A stretch of DNA of 64,000 bases from Lewinellaceae bacterium (GCA_020636375.1 JACJXZ010000005.1:558001-622000), one strand, 5' to 3'; positions 8,299-17,677 are shown, numbered from the stretch's first letter. Translations and numbers: made by a program. The notes: a model not told the origin generated them from the letters alone.

Positions 8299-9969
8299 TT
8301 ATATCTCCGCCAGATATTCATGTACGAACTTGATCGCCATGGCCCCCTCCCCTACTGCCGAAGCCACGCGGTTCATGGCGCCGGAACGGACGTCGCCGGC
8401 GGCGAAGATGCCGGGCTGGCAGGTTTCCAGCAGGAAGGGCTCGCGGTCCCGCTTCCAGATCTTGGGGTAGCGCTCATCGGCCATCAGGTCCTTGCCGGTT
8501 TTGATGTACCCCTTGCCGTTGCGCAGGATGTTGCGGTCCAGCCAGTCGGTAAACGGGCGGGCGCCGATGAAGATGAACAGGGCGTCGGCATCGGCAGAAT
8601 AGGTAGAGCCCTCTTCCATATTTTCGATCATCAGGCACTGGAGGTGGCCGTCGCCCCGGGCTTCCACCACCTGGCGGTGCCCCAGGACCTCGATATTGCT
8701 GATGCTGTCGATCTGGTCGATCAGGTAAGAAGACATGGTCGACGTCAGGTCCGCTTTGCGGATCAGGATGGTCACTTTTTCGGCAAACTGGGAGAGGTAC
8801 ACGGCCCCCTGGCCGGCGGAGTTTCCCCCTCCTACGATGAACACCTTTTTATTGCGGCAGGCGTTGGCCTCGGTCATGGCGGCGCCGTAGTAGATGCCGG
8901 CGCCGGTAAAATCGGCAATCCCGTCGGAAGGCAGTTTGCGGTAATCCACCCCCGTAGTGATGACAACGGCTTTGGTATTGACTGTAGCACCATCCGCCAG
9001 ATGGATGGTTTTGTAGGCACCGTCCACTTCGATGCCGGTAACCTCCTGAGGGGAGAGGAACTCGATGCCGAAGCGGGTAGCCTGAGAGATGGCGCGGCGG
9101 GCCAGTTCAGAGCCGCTCAGCCCTTTGGGGAATCCCAGGTAGTTCTCGATACGGGAGCTGGTGCCGGCCTGGCCGCCCGGCGCGCGCTTTTCGATCAGCA
9201 GGGTCTTCAGCCCTTCGGAGCCACCGTAAACCGCTGCTGCCAGGCCCGCCGGCCCGGCGCCGATGATGGCCACGTCGTACAGATCGGATTGGGCGGTGGG
9301 CTGCAGGCCGACCCGCGCCGCCAGTTCGGTTACGGTAGGGTCGGCCAGGAAGGCGCCGTCTTCGAAGAAAACCGCCGGCAGGTTTTTGGGCTCCAGGCCA
9401 TGCAGGCGGAGCAGTTCCTGTGCTTCCGGGCTGGTTTCGACGTCGAGCCACTGATAAGGCAGCAGGTTGCCCGCCAGGAAGTCCTTTAGGGCATGCGACT
9501 TGGGCGAATACTGGTATCCCGCCACCCGGATGCCGCGGAAAGCCGGGCGGTAGCCGGCCTGCCATTCATCCAGCAGGTCATTGATGACCGGGTAGAGGCG
9601 CTCGCCCGGCGGGTCCCAGGGTTTCAACAGGTAATAATCGAGCTGCACGTCGTTGATGGCCTTGATGGCGGCGTCGGTATCGGAATAGGCCGTCAGCAGG
9701 ATGCGCCGGGCACCGGGGTAAACCTCCCTGGCTTTTTCCAGAAAGTCGACGCCCGGCATCTCGGGCATGCGCTGGTCGGAAATGAACAGGGCGACTTCTT
9801 CTCCCTTTTTCTTCAGTTCCACCAGGGACTCCAGCGCTTCCTTCGCCGAATCGGTGCTGATGATCCGGTACTCGTTCTTGAACTCGTTGCGCAGGTCCCG
9901 CTTCAACGACCGCAACACCTGCGGGTCGTCGTCGACGGAAAAGATGATGGGCTTTCTTTCTTCTGACAT
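8299..9969 (-). CDS. Response regulator receiver fused to thioredoxin-reductase-like flavoprotein
   Basis: A 556-residue fusion. Residues 5-130 are a CheY-like receiver with the acidic cluster VDDDP, phospho-acceptor Asp65 (FISDQRMP) and the conserved Lys in LLKPW. Residues about 135-220 look like a small thioredoxin/glutaredoxin-like segment. Residues about 228-556 are a pyridine-nucleotide disulphide oxidoreductase with the FAD motif IGAGPAG and the NADPH motif VGGGNSAGQ. Where thioredoxin reductase has its CxxC, this protein reads YYGAAMTEANAC, so the redox-active disulphide is missing. The natural partner is the sensor kinase at 12126-13534, now separated from it by an insertion sequence. 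Fused proteins of this type are known in several bacterial phyla; the output is unknown. Confidence 0.9.
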   Translation of the reverse strand: MSEERKPIIFSVDDDPQVLRSLKRDLRNEFKNEYRIISTDSAKEALESLVELKKKGEEVALFISDQRMPEMPGVDFLEKAREVYPGARRILLTAYSDTDAAIKAINDVQLDYYLLKPWDPPGERLYPVINDLLDEWQAGYRPAFRGIRVAGYQYSPKSHALKDFLAGNLLPYQWLDVETSPEAQELLRLHGLEPKNLPAVFFEDGAFLADPTVTELAARVGLQPTAQSDLYDVAIIGAGPAGLAAAVYGGSEGLKTLLIEKRAPGGQAGTSSRIENYLGFPKGLSGSELARRAISQATRFGIEFLSPQEVTGIEVDGAYKTIHLADGATVNTKAVVITTGVDYRKLPSDGIADFTGAGIYYGAAMTEANACRNKKVFIVGGGNSAGQGAVYLSQFAEKVTILIRKADLTSTMSSYLIDQIDSISNIEVLGHRQVVEARGDGHLQCLMIENMEEGSTYSADADALFIFIGARPFTDWLDRNILRNGKGYIKTGKDLMADERYPKIWKRDREPFLLETCQPGIFAAGDVRSGAMNRVASAVGEGAMAIKFVHEYLAEI

Positions 9970-9999
9970 TGGTTGAGTTTTGTGTATTTGTTCATTCGT

Positions 10000-10102
10000 G
10001 AGGGCACTCCGGAAACCCTGGGAAAGGAGTGAAGGAGTGACTTAGCGAATGGGTGAATAGAATCAGCTATGTAATAAGGTTTGGTTTTAAAAACAATACA
10101 TA
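10000..10102. repeat. Left half of a palindromic MITE-like element, split by the IS
   Basis: Begins gagggcactccggaa and continues with gagtgaaggagtgacttag to aacaatacata, then stops exactly at the IS end. The right half resumes at 12008. The uninterrupted sister copy at 60847-61018 has the same order with no insertion. The last six bases, tacata, are the left target duplication of the IS. Confidence 0.85.
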
Positions 10103-12007
10103 GTGTCTGGCAGAAAACGAAAGCCCCATGCACAACTAACTGATTTTCAGAGAAATAAATTCAAAAAAATCGACATCCAGTGCTATAAAAGTTGATGAAT
10201 TATTCGTATATTCGGGAGAGTTGAATGCGTAAAGCATTGTTTTTCAATTACATGAAAGATTTAACTAATTTGTTATTCGCCAAACATTCAAATTTTCCCC
10301 TGATGAGAAAGCGCTTCGAACAGCAAAATGAACTGGACGCCCAACTGATCCCGGATGTAAAAATAGACGGCAAGAGCCGACATGAGCTTCCCCAACTGCT
10401 GGCAGGCTTGCAATACATTTTTGTCACTCCCTATCTAAATGAGGTGGTTTTCGAGATTCTTGAAAAGAAGGTTTTGGGGGGTAAAAAAGCAACGGGCCGT
10501 TTAGGCATGAGCTTGTGGGAGATATTGGTGCTGGGCACAATGCGGCTAAACCTGGATGCGGACTATGACACCGTTTACGACCTGGCTAACCACCACCAAG
10601 TGGTGCGCGGCATCCTGGGGGTACATACCCGGCAAGTATTTGGCGAAGGCAAATATTACGAGCTGCAAACGCTGAAAGATAATATCGCATTGCTTGACGA
10701 GAAAACTTTAAAGGAGATCAGCGAAGTGGTGGTTAAAGCGGGCCACCAATTAAAAAAAAACGAAAGCGAAGAAAATATTGAATTAAATTTGAAGGCCGAC
10801 ACTTACGCGGTGGAAAGCACTATACATTTTCCAACTGATATTAATTTATTATGGGATTGCAACCGCAAATGCCTGGACACGATAGGATTAATATTAAAGC
10901 ACACTACCCTGCCCGGCTGGCGCAAGCACAAGCATTGGCATAAAATTATTAAGCGGGTTTACCGGCGCACCGCTAATATCCATCAAAAGAAAGGGAAGGG
11001 ATATAAGGAGCGGTTGAAAAAAGCGGCTGAAAAATATTTGCAGCGCAGCCGGGAATTGAGCCAGCGCGTAGAGCAAAGCTATAAGGAATTGTTGCCCTTA
11101 GCGCTGGCAGATATTCAGCTTGGCACATTATTAAAAGCTTTATCCTATTACCATGAGATGCTGGAAAAGCATATCGGTTTGGTAGAGCGCCGTATTATTA
11201 AAGGAGAAATAATCCCTCATGAAGAAAAAGTGTTTTCTATTTTTGAGCCTCATGTGGAGTGGATACAAAAAGGGAAACATAATAAGAAAGTGGAGCTGGG
11301 CCACAATACCCTGATAACAACGGACCAATTTCAATTCATTGTTGACCATGAAGTATTGGTGGGGCAGGGAGACAAAGCCCAGCCTATTGCGCTGGCCAAG
11401 CGTGTCAAGGAGCGCTTCAGCGAAGGTTATGCGCTGAATAGTATTAGTTTTGACAGAGGTTTTTTCTCCGCTTTGGCCAAGAAGGCCTTGCAAGAGGACT
11501 TTGAGCACGTAGTGATGCCCAAAAAAGGGAAAAAAACGCCGCAACAGGAAGCTGAAGAAAGCGCCAAAACGTTCGTGGCATTGCGCAAAAAACACAGCGC
11601 TGTAGAATCAAATATCAATGAATTGGAGCATAGCGGCGCCAACCGGGTGCCGGATAAAGGCCTGGACGGGTTCAAGAAATATGTCGCTTTGGGAGTGCTG
11701 TCCTACAACCTCAAACGGCTGGGCAAGCTGGTGATGGAGCAGGGCCTGCTCGAAACTGTCGTCCGGCCGGGCAAGATGTCCCGGGCGGCCTAAAAATAAG
11801 TGCGTTTACCGCTGGCTTTCCACAGAAAGGTGGGTGAGCTATGCCCAAAAAGCCGAAAATGTGTGCCTGAGGAGGCACAAAATGAAAATCGCTGGGTAAA
11901 ATCGCCTGTTTTGTGCCGGCCTCACCCTGCCGCAGAGCTGCCACCCACCGGCCGGGCAGTACCGCGCAAGGAGAAAATGGCGAAAACTGGCGTTTTCTGC
12001 CAGACAC
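10103..12007 (+). mobile_element. Complete insertion sequence with 17-bp terminal inverted repeats and 6-bp target duplication
   Basis: The 1905-bp element starts gtgtctggcagaaaacg and ends with the exact complement of those 17 bases. It is flanked on both sides by tacata (10097-10102 and 12008-12013). One transposase gene fills most of it. The target is a palindromic repeat whose intact copy is at 60847-61018, which fixes the ends independently of the inverted repeats. The element is richer in A+T than its neighbours, a sign of recent arrival. The transposase resembles those grouped as ISNCY/IS1202-like; that group name is from memory and should be checked against ISfinder. Confidence 0.92.
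10225..11793 (+). CDS. ISNCY/IS1202-like DDE transposase
   Basis: A 522-residue transposase that fills the insertion sequence. Family-like features are a conserved N-terminal LWEILVLGTMRLNL segment, the first catalytic Asp region ESTIHFPTDINLLWD near residue 200, an Asp in SFDRGFFS near 407, and the final Glu in AVESNINELEH near 460, giving a DDE arrangement. The reading frame is intact with no stop or frameshift, and the terminal repeats are perfect, so the element may still be mobile. The start used is the first ATG; an in-frame ATG nine codons later is also possible. Catalytic residues are assigned by pattern only. Confidence 0.85.
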   Translation: MRKALFFNYMKDLTNLLFAKHSNFPLMRKRFEQQNELDAQLIPDVKIDGKSRHELPQLLAGLQYIFVTPYLNEVVFEILEKKVLGGKKATGRLGMSLWEILVLGTMRLNLDADYDTVYDLANHHQVVRGILGVHTRQVFGEGKYYELQTLKDNIALLDEKTLKEISEVVVKAGHQLKKNESEENIELNLKADTYAVESTIHFPTDINLLWDCNRKCLDTIGLILKHTTLPGWRKHKHWHKIIKRVYRRTANIHQKKGKGYKERLKKAAEKYLQRSRELSQRVEQSYKELLPLALADIQLGTLLKALSYYHEMLEKHIGLVERRIIKGEIIPHEEKVFSIFEPHVEWIQKGKHNKKVELGHNTLITTDQFQFIVDHEVLVGQGDKAQPIALAKRVKERFSEGYALNSISFDRGFFSALAKKALQEDFEHVVMPKKGKKTPQQEAEESAKTFVALRKKHSAVESNINELEHSGANRVPDKGLDGFKKYVALGVLSYNLKRLGKLVMEQGLLETVVRPGKMSRAA

Positions 12008-12082
12008 TACATATTTTATATTTATTCACTCATTCAGTCCCTCACTAATCCACTCATTTGGGGGACTTTCTGGAGCGCCCTC
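12008..12082. repeat. Right half of the split MITE-like element
   Basis: Continues tacatattttatatttattcac and ends ctttctggagcgccctc, which is the inverted complement of the left end gagggcactccgg. Joining it to 10000-10102 after removing one tacata recreates the 60847-61018 copy closely. Beyond it, 12084-12125 has a short tandem run of acacgaatgc units. Confidence 0.85.
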
Positions 12083-12125
12083 ACAAATGCACGAATGCAC
12101 AATTACACGAATACACGAATGCACG

Positions 12126-13534
12126 CTATTTGTCCCCCGGAAAACACAAGCTGAACGTCGTCTTCCCCGGCCGGGATTCCACATCGATCTCGCCTTTGTG
12201 GCGGTTCACGATCTTCCTGACGATATCCAGGCCCATGCCGGTGCCTTCTCCCATGGCTTTGGTCGTGAAGAAGGGTTCAAAGATACGGGTCTGGATGTCT
12301 TCGGGAATGCCCGATCCGTTGTCGGTGATGTCGACGCGCACATACTCGCGGTCGGGATAGGTATGCACGGACAGTTCCCCGCCCGGCGCCATGGCGTCGA
12401 TGGCATTGACGATGAGGTTGGTCCACACCTGGTTGAGTTCTCCGGCGAAACCTTTGACGTTGGGCAGCTCCGGGGCCAGGTTTTTCACCAGCTGGATATT
12501 TTTCGACTTAAATTTATGCTTCAGCATGGTAAGGGTGGACCGCAGGCCCTCGTGGATGTCGACCGCCTCCATGGCCACGCCCCGGTCCATATGGGAGTAA
12601 TCCTTGATGGACTTCACCAGCTTGCTGATGCGGTTGGAGGCTTCCTGGATTTCGCTGACCAGGTTTTCCAGGCTGAGGGTGCTTTCCAGCCACCACATGA
12701 TGGGGCCGATGGGGCCGTCGCCGACGATGTCGTGGATGGTGTCCAGGTCGCCTTCCGTTACGCCGAAGTCGACGAAGGTCTCGGCGATGTCTTCTCCGTT
12801 TTCGATGCCGTGGTCCTCCAGCCAGTCGGCGATGTCGTCCATGCGCTCCTCCCGTTCCAGAAGGGAGAGGTCGAGGTTTTTACCTGTTCGATCCGGGAGA
12901 AAAGGATGGAGTTCACCTGGTCGGTCTGTTCCGGGGTGATGCGCATGGTGATGACGGATTTGAACTTCTCGGGCGAGGCGTGTACTTTTTTGTACAACTC
13001 TTCCGCATTCCGGACCATGGCGGAGGCAGGGTTGTTGAGTTCATGGGCCAGGCCGGCGCTGAGCTTGCCCAGGGCCATGAGTTTTTCATTCTGGAACTGC
13101 ATGGTGGTGAAGTCCCGCACGCGGTCGCTCATGACGGCCACCAGGGCCTGGGTCAGCTCGTAGCTGACGTTGACCATTTCCACGAAGTGTTCCTTATGGA
13201 GTTCCAGGGTGTAGGTCGGCTCCAGGGCCTGGCCGATGGCGCGGGCCTCCTTCATGCGGGAGAAGGGGAGCACGCCGGTGATATAGCCGGCTTCCCAGAC
13301 GCCCAGTTCCCGGGTTTCCCCCTTTTGTTCCCAGCGCACGACGTAGCGCCCCTGCAGGATGACCTGCATGCGGTCGACGGACTGGCCGGGATAGAAGAGC
13401 TTCTCTCCGGCCTCATATAATTTGTAATCCGACTGATCGATCATCCATTGCAGCGCTTCCGGGCTGATGTCCTGGAAGGTGTCGAAGGACTGGAGGGTGG
13501 AGAGCAACTCCGGGGTTTTGGGCAGGGTCTTCAT
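12126..13534 (-). pseudogene. Cyclic-nucleotide-binding sensor histidine kinase, broken by a one-base frameshift
   Basis: Two overlapping frames together encode one sensor kinase of about 468 residues. The N-terminal part (ATG at 13534, MKTLPKTPELL) has a cNMP-binding fold (LYEAGEKLFYPGQ, MQVILQGRYVV) and the phospho-acceptor H-box GLAHELNNPASA. The C-terminal part carries the N-box NLIVNAIDAM, the G1 motif DNGSGIP and the G2 motif GMGLDIV. The frame changes in a run of five T on the plus strand (12877-12881): six would restore one continuous protein (VKNLDLSLLEREER). This is either a true inactivation or a homopolymer sequencing error. Its likely partner is the RR-flavoprotein at 8299-9969, now 2.2 kb downstream because of the IS. 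Confidence 0.85.
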
Positions 13535-13626
13535 GTATGTATTGGAGTGTTTACAGAATGAATATACACCCAAGGTAAAAAATAGTTTTGCAGAACAGTT
13601 GCCACAGAAGCGGCGTTTTCAATTTC

Positions 13627-14148
13627 ATGAATCCATTCCGGCGTATCCTCCTGGTTTTTTTGTGCATCCTTTTCCTGGGCTGGCTTTCTGTGCAACTATC
13701 CCTGTACCGGCATCTGGGGCTGGCGGGCATCCTGCTGCCGGGCCTGAACTTCGGGCTTCCTTTTTCGTTATTGAATTTCGAAAGCGGCAGGCAGCGGGTG
13801 CGAGGCGTGGCCCTGTTCAGCCTGTTCGCCACTCTGGCCATCGCTGCGGCGTTTCTGCTGCTGTTTGTCGCGGGCCCGGAGGGTGCCGGCATGAAGGGCA
13901 TGGCGTTTGGCCTGATGCTCGGGTTCTGTTGCGCCGCGCCGCTCACTCTGATGATCTATGTTGCGTATGGGCTGTCCTGGCCGGCGGCATTGCTGGCGGT
14001 CGGGTTGGGAAGCATCCTTCCGGCGCTGGCGGGGTTTGAGGATGCGGAGAGACCAGCATCCGGCCGGAATTCTTCGCTGCTCTCTGGCTGGCAGTCATGG
14101 GGGGGGTGTATACGTGGGGGCTGGGAAATGGAAGGAATGAAGGAATGA
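13627..14148 (+). CDS. Small multi-span membrane protein (C-terminus probably frameshifted)
   Basis: The likely start is the ATG giving MNPFRRILLVFLC. Four hydrophobic segments follow (residues about 5-25, 33-50, 58-80, 90-135), indicating an inner-membrane protein. No family was recognised. After GFEDAER the frame loses its membrane character; another frame from about 14040 encodes FFAALWLAVMGGVYTW, a convincing fifth helix that ends at 14156. A single-base loss near 14020-14055 is therefore likely, natural or by sequencing. The gene starts 90 bp from the divergent sensor kinase start, so the two may share a regulatory region. Confidence 0.6.
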   Translation: MNPFRRILLVFLCILFLGWLSVQLSLYRHLGLAGILLPGLNFGLPFSLLNFESGRQRVRGVALFSLFATLAIAAAFLLLFVAGPEGAGMKGMAFGLMLGFCCAAPLTLMIYVAYGLSWPAALLAVGLGSILPALAGFEDAERPASGRNSSLLSGWQSWGGCIRGGWEMEGMKE

Positions 14149-14175
14149 AGGAATGATGGAATGATGGAATGATGG
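14130..14175. repeat. Short tandem repeat (ggaatgaa/ggaatgat, 8-9-bp unit)
   Basis: Five near copies of ggaatgaa/ggaatgatg end just before the MATE gene, and the complement cattccttcattcc follows at 14182-14195, so the transcript leader could fold back. Another member of the short-repeat pattern. Confidence 0.65.
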
Positions 14176-14212
14176 CCAAAATCATTCCTTCATTCCCCCA
14201 ATCAATATCAAC

Positions 14213-15601
14213 ATGAACCACTCACAGGAACTCGGGACCAGGCCCATGGGGCAGCTGCTGGCCAAGATGGCCATCCCTGCCTCGGTGGGCATCCTGGTGA
14301 TGTCCATCTACATGATCGTCGACACCATTTTCGTCGGGCGGTTTGTCGGCACGCTGGGCATTGCCGCCATCACGGTGGTCATGCCCATTTCCTTTTTCAT
14401 TTCCAGCATCGGCATGGCGATCGGCGTGGGCGGCAGTTCCATCATTTCGCGCGCCCTGGGGGCGGACGACAACCGAAAGGCCTGCCACAGCTTCGGCAAC
14501 ATGGCCAGCCTGACGCTGCTGATCGTCCTGGCCGTACTGCTGGCCGGTTCCTTTTTCAAAGAGCCGTTGCTGGTCTTATTTGGCGCCAACGGCGACATTC
14601 TGGCGCCGGCCAAGGTATACTTCGACATCATCCTGATCGGCGTTCCCGGCCTGGCCTGGGCCATGATGAGCAACAACGTGATGCGGGCCGAAGGCCGCCC
14701 CAAGATGGCCATGCTCACCATGATGGTGCCGGCGGCGGCCAACCTGGTACTGGACCCCATCCTCATCATCTGGCTGGACATGGGCCTGGCCGGCGCTGCC
14801 TGGGCCACCACCATTTCTTATTACCTGAGCGCCGGTTTTGCCCTGTGGTTTTTCTTCTCCGGGCGGTCGGAGCTGCGCCTGTACCGCAGCAGCATGATCC
14901 TGGAGGCGCCGCTGGTTCGGGAGATCTTCAGCATCGGCTTCGTGACCCTCGCCCGGCAGGGCACCATCAGCCTGCTGACCATCGTGCTCAACCATTCGCT
15001 GTTCCAGTACGGCAGCGAGCTGGCAGTAGCCATCTACGGCGTCATCAACCGGGTGATGATGTTCGCCAATTTCCCGGTGCTGGGCATCACCCAGGGATTC
15101 CTGCCGATCGCGGGGTACAATTACGGCGCCCGGAAGTGGGGGCGGGTCAGGGATATCATCAACTACTCCATCCGTTCGGGCACCCTCATCGCCGTGGGGC
15201 TGTTTACCGGCATCCTGCTGTTCTCCGAACAGATCGTCCGCCTGTTCACCAACGACCCGGAACTGCTGGCACAGGGGCCCTCCGCCCTGATCCTCACCTT
15301 TCTGGCCACCCCCCTCATCACCGTTCAGCTGATCGGAGCGGCTTATTTCCAGGCCATCGGCAAAGCCCGCCCGGCACTGTTCCTCACCCTCACCAAACAA
15401 GGCTTTTTCCTCATCCCCTTCGTGTTGCTGCTGCCCCGCTTCTTCGGCCTGGACGGCATCTGGTACGCCTTCCCCGTCTCCGACGTGCTGGCGGCGGCGG
15501 TGACGTACGCCTACCTGCGCATGGAGATGCGCAAGCGGCTGGATAAAGCGGTACTGAAGCAGGAAGAAAGGGAGTTGGCAGCGATAGTAAGAGAGGAGTA
15601 A
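14213..15601 (+). CDS. MATE family efflux transporter
   Basis: A 462-residue inner-membrane exporter of the multidrug and toxic compound extrusion family, which drives substrates out using Na+ or H+ gradients. About twelve hydrophobic helices are seen in two similar halves. The N-terminal signature PMGQLLAKMAIPASVGILV and IVDTIFVGRFVG, then GGSSIISRALG, is typical; the second half has ARQGTISLLTIVLN and the conserved P-I-x-G-Y-N-Y-G-A segment (LPIAGYNYGARKWGR). Length is normal. It stands between a short repeat and a 319-bp gap, probably as a single transcription unit. Substrate cannot be predicted. Confidence 0.93.
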   Translation: MNHSQELGTRPMGQLLAKMAIPASVGILVMSIYMIVDTIFVGRFVGTLGIAAITVVMPISFFISSIGMAIGVGGSSIISRALGADDNRKACHSFGNMASLTLLIVLAVLLAGSFFKEPLLVLFGANGDILAPAKVYFDIILIGVPGLAWAMMSNNVMRAEGRPKMAMLTMMVPAAANLVLDPILIIWLDMGLAGAAWATTISYYLSAGFALWFFFSGRSELRLYRSSMILEAPLVREIFSIGFVTLARQGTISLLTIVLNHSLFQYGSELAVAIYGVINRVMMFANFPVLGITQGFLPIAGYNYGARKWGRVRDIINYSIRSGTLIAVGLFTGILLFSEQIVRLFTNDPELLAQGPSALILTFLATPLITVQLIGAAYFQAIGKARPALFLTLTKQGFFLIPFVLLLPRFFGLDGIWYAFPVSDVLAAAVTYAYLRMEMRKRLDKAVLKQEERELAAIVREE

Positions 15602-15920
15602 GGCCGGCGCCGGCTGGGCACCCTGGCCAACAAGCAATTTCACAACCACAAACCCCGCCTCCAACCAAACTCCCGCAATGCTTGTTTTACTTAAGGGGTT
15701 TGGGGCAAAGCCGCTTCATTTCGTTTTTTTCCTGAAAACGGAATCGGGCGGACAAGAGTACCCGGCCGTTTTTCACCCTTTTGCCCATCCTGCCACATCA
15801 TCTCCGGAAACCCCGATGCACCCAGATTGCCAAACATAGTGTTTGAATGCTGACTTTTCACCAAATTGGTGTACGGGCTTTATAAAAGTATCGCTTATCT
15901 TTAGCTAAAATCATTCGGCC
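15602..15920. other. Gene-free gap with a candidate -7 box
   Basis: No gene is supported here. TATCTTTA at 15896-15903 matches seven of eight positions of the Bacteroidota -7 consensus TAnnTTTG and lies 17 bp before the GWxTD gene start, so it may be its promoter with a very short leader. Confidence 0.4.
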
Positions 15921-17378
15921 ATGAAAAACCTAACTGTTTTACTGTTCTTTATGGGGTGGAGTTGCGCTCTGGCGGCTATGGACGCCAGCGTCTCCTATGC
16001 AACTTTCAAAAGCCCTACCCAGAGCTATATCGAAATTTACCTGCACATCGCCGGCCGGTCGGTGAGCTTCCAGCCGGTTACCGATTCCACCTATCAGGCA
16101 GGCGTAGAGGTGGTCATCCTTTTCAAGCAGGGCGAGGAGATCGTCAAATTCGACAAGTACACCCTCAGCAGCCCGGTGGCCAGCCGCCCCCTCGACTTCA
16201 TCGACCTGAAGCGCTACGGCCTGGCCGACGGCAAATACGAACTGGTGGTCGCCGTGAAGGACGCCAACCAGCCGGAAAATGCCAAGGAATTCCAAACGGA
16301 GATCGAGTTCGATTACAGCGGAGAGGAACTGCAGCAGTCCGGCCTGGTACTGCTGGCCTCCTACCAGCGCTCCGAAGACCCGGCGAACGCTTTCGTCAAA
16401 AGCGGCATCCAGATGGAGCCCCTGCCCTACAACTTCTACAGCCGCCACGCCTCTTCCCTGATCTTTTACAACGAGGTGTACAACGCCGACAAAGCCCTCA
16501 CAGAGGATTTCATGGTGAGCTATTCCATCGAAAAACTGGATAACGGACAATCCGAGACGGTCATGATCGGCCACAAACGACAGAAACCGCAGCCCATCAT
16601 ACCGCTGCTGGTGCAGATGGATATCAGCCAGGTGCCCTCCGGCAACTACAACCTCATCGTCGAGGTGCGCAACCGCGCCAAAGAACTGATGAGCCGCAAG
16701 CGCATCTTCTTCCAGCGCAGCAACCCCTTCCTCGACCGGGAACTGGAAACCCTGCAACTGGCCGGCGAGGTCAACCTGGAGCAGGAGTTCGTCCAGCAAC
16801 TGGACGCCGAGGCTCTGGAGTACAGCCTGCGCGCCCTGACCCCCAAACTGCCGCAGGGCGACGTCGAGATGGTCAATGCCATGATCCGCGACGACAGCAT
16901 CAACGCCCAGCGCCTCTACCTGTTCAGCTTCTGGGCCAAGGAGAGCCCCAACAACCCGGAATTCGCCTACCAGAAATACATGGAGGTGGCCCGCGCCATC
17001 GACCAGCAGTTTGACTCCGGATTCCGCCACGGCTTCGAGACCGACCGCGGCTACATCTACCTCAAATACGGCCAGCCGGACGATATCGAGAACCGCGACC
17101 AGGAACCCAGCGCCCCGCCCTACGAAATCTGGACGTACTACGAGTTCCCGCGAACCAACCAGAACAACGTCAAGTTCATCTTTTACAACCCCTCCCTGGC
17201 ACCGGACGACTACCAGCTGCTGCACTCCACCGCCTTCGGCGAGCTGAACAACCCGCAGTGGCAGCGCGAACTGTACCGCGACGCGCCGAACGAAATCCAG
17301 GGTTCGGACTACTTCGGCGGCTCCGAAGTGCTGGACAATTTCAACCGCAACGCCGGCCGCGTGTTCCGGGATTACTAG
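15921..17378 (+). CDS. GWxTD domain-containing exported protein
   Basis: A 485-residue protein with a signal peptide (LFFMGWSCALAAM) and, at residues about 330-430, the GWxTD domain seen in Bacteroidota and Ignavibacteria: FWAKESPNNP, then HGFETDRGYIYLKYGQPDDI, then YEIWTYYEFP. The name-giving motif is GFETD here. The first 300 residues are beta-rich, with repeats of the form SYxxEKLDNGQ and SGNYNLIVEVRN. The family has no established biochemical function; its members are periplasmic or surface proteins. It is followed at once by the 294-bp heptamer repeat, which starts five bases after the stop codon. Confidence 0.88.
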   Translation: MKNLTVLLFFMGWSCALAAMDASVSYATFKSPTQSYIEIYLHIAGRSVSFQPVTDSTYQAGVEVVILFKQGEEIVKFDKYTLSSPVASRPLDFIDLKRYGLADGKYELVVAVKDANQPENAKEFQTEIEFDYSGEELQQSGLVLLASYQRSEDPANAFVKSGIQMEPLPYNFYSRHASSLIFYNEVYNADKALTEDFMVSYSIEKLDNGQSETVMIGHKRQKPQPIIPLLVQMDISQVPSGNYNLIVEVRNRAKELMSRKRIFFQRSNPFLDRELETLQLAGEVNLEQEFVQQLDAEALEYSLRALTPKLPQGDVEMVNAMIRDDSINAQRLYLFSFWAKESPNNPEFAYQKYMEVARAIDQQFDSGFRHGFETDRGYIYLKYGQPDDIENRDQEPSAPPYEIWTYYEFPRTNQNNVKFIFYNPSLAPDDYQLLHSTAFGELNNPQWQRELYRDAPNEIQGSDYFGGSEVLDNFNRNAGRVFRDY

Positions 17379-17383
17379 GTTTT

Positions 17384-17677
17384 GACGGTGGACGGTGGAC
17401 GGTGGACGGCGGACGGTGGACGGCGGACGGTGGACGGTGGACGGTGGACGGTGGACGGTGGACGGTGGACGGTGGACGGTGGACGGTGGACGGTGGACGG
17501 TGGACGGTGGACGGTGGACGGTGGACGGTGGACGGCGGACGGCGGACGGTGGACGGCGGACGGCGGACGGTGGACGGTGGACGGCGGACGGCGGACGGTG
17601 GACGGCGGACGGTGGACGGTGGACGGTGGACGGTGGACGGCGGACGGTGGACGGCGGACGGTGGACGGTGGACGGCC
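17384..17677. repeat. Perfect-phase heptamer tandem repeat, about 42 copies of gacggtg/gacggcg
   Basis: The 294-bp tract is built of 7-bp units gacggtg with a T/C polymorphism at one position. Because 7 is not a multiple of 3 and the unit lacks stop codons in either orientation, all six frames stay open across it, creating spurious frames reading TVDGGRW or HRPPSTV. It lies between two plus-strand genes. The C variants occur in a non-random pattern with blocks at both ends, suggesting stepwise duplication. Confidence 0.97.

Noticed and set aside
17384..17677. CRISPR-like array
   Set aside because: Units are contiguous 7-mers with no spacers, and there are no cas genes.
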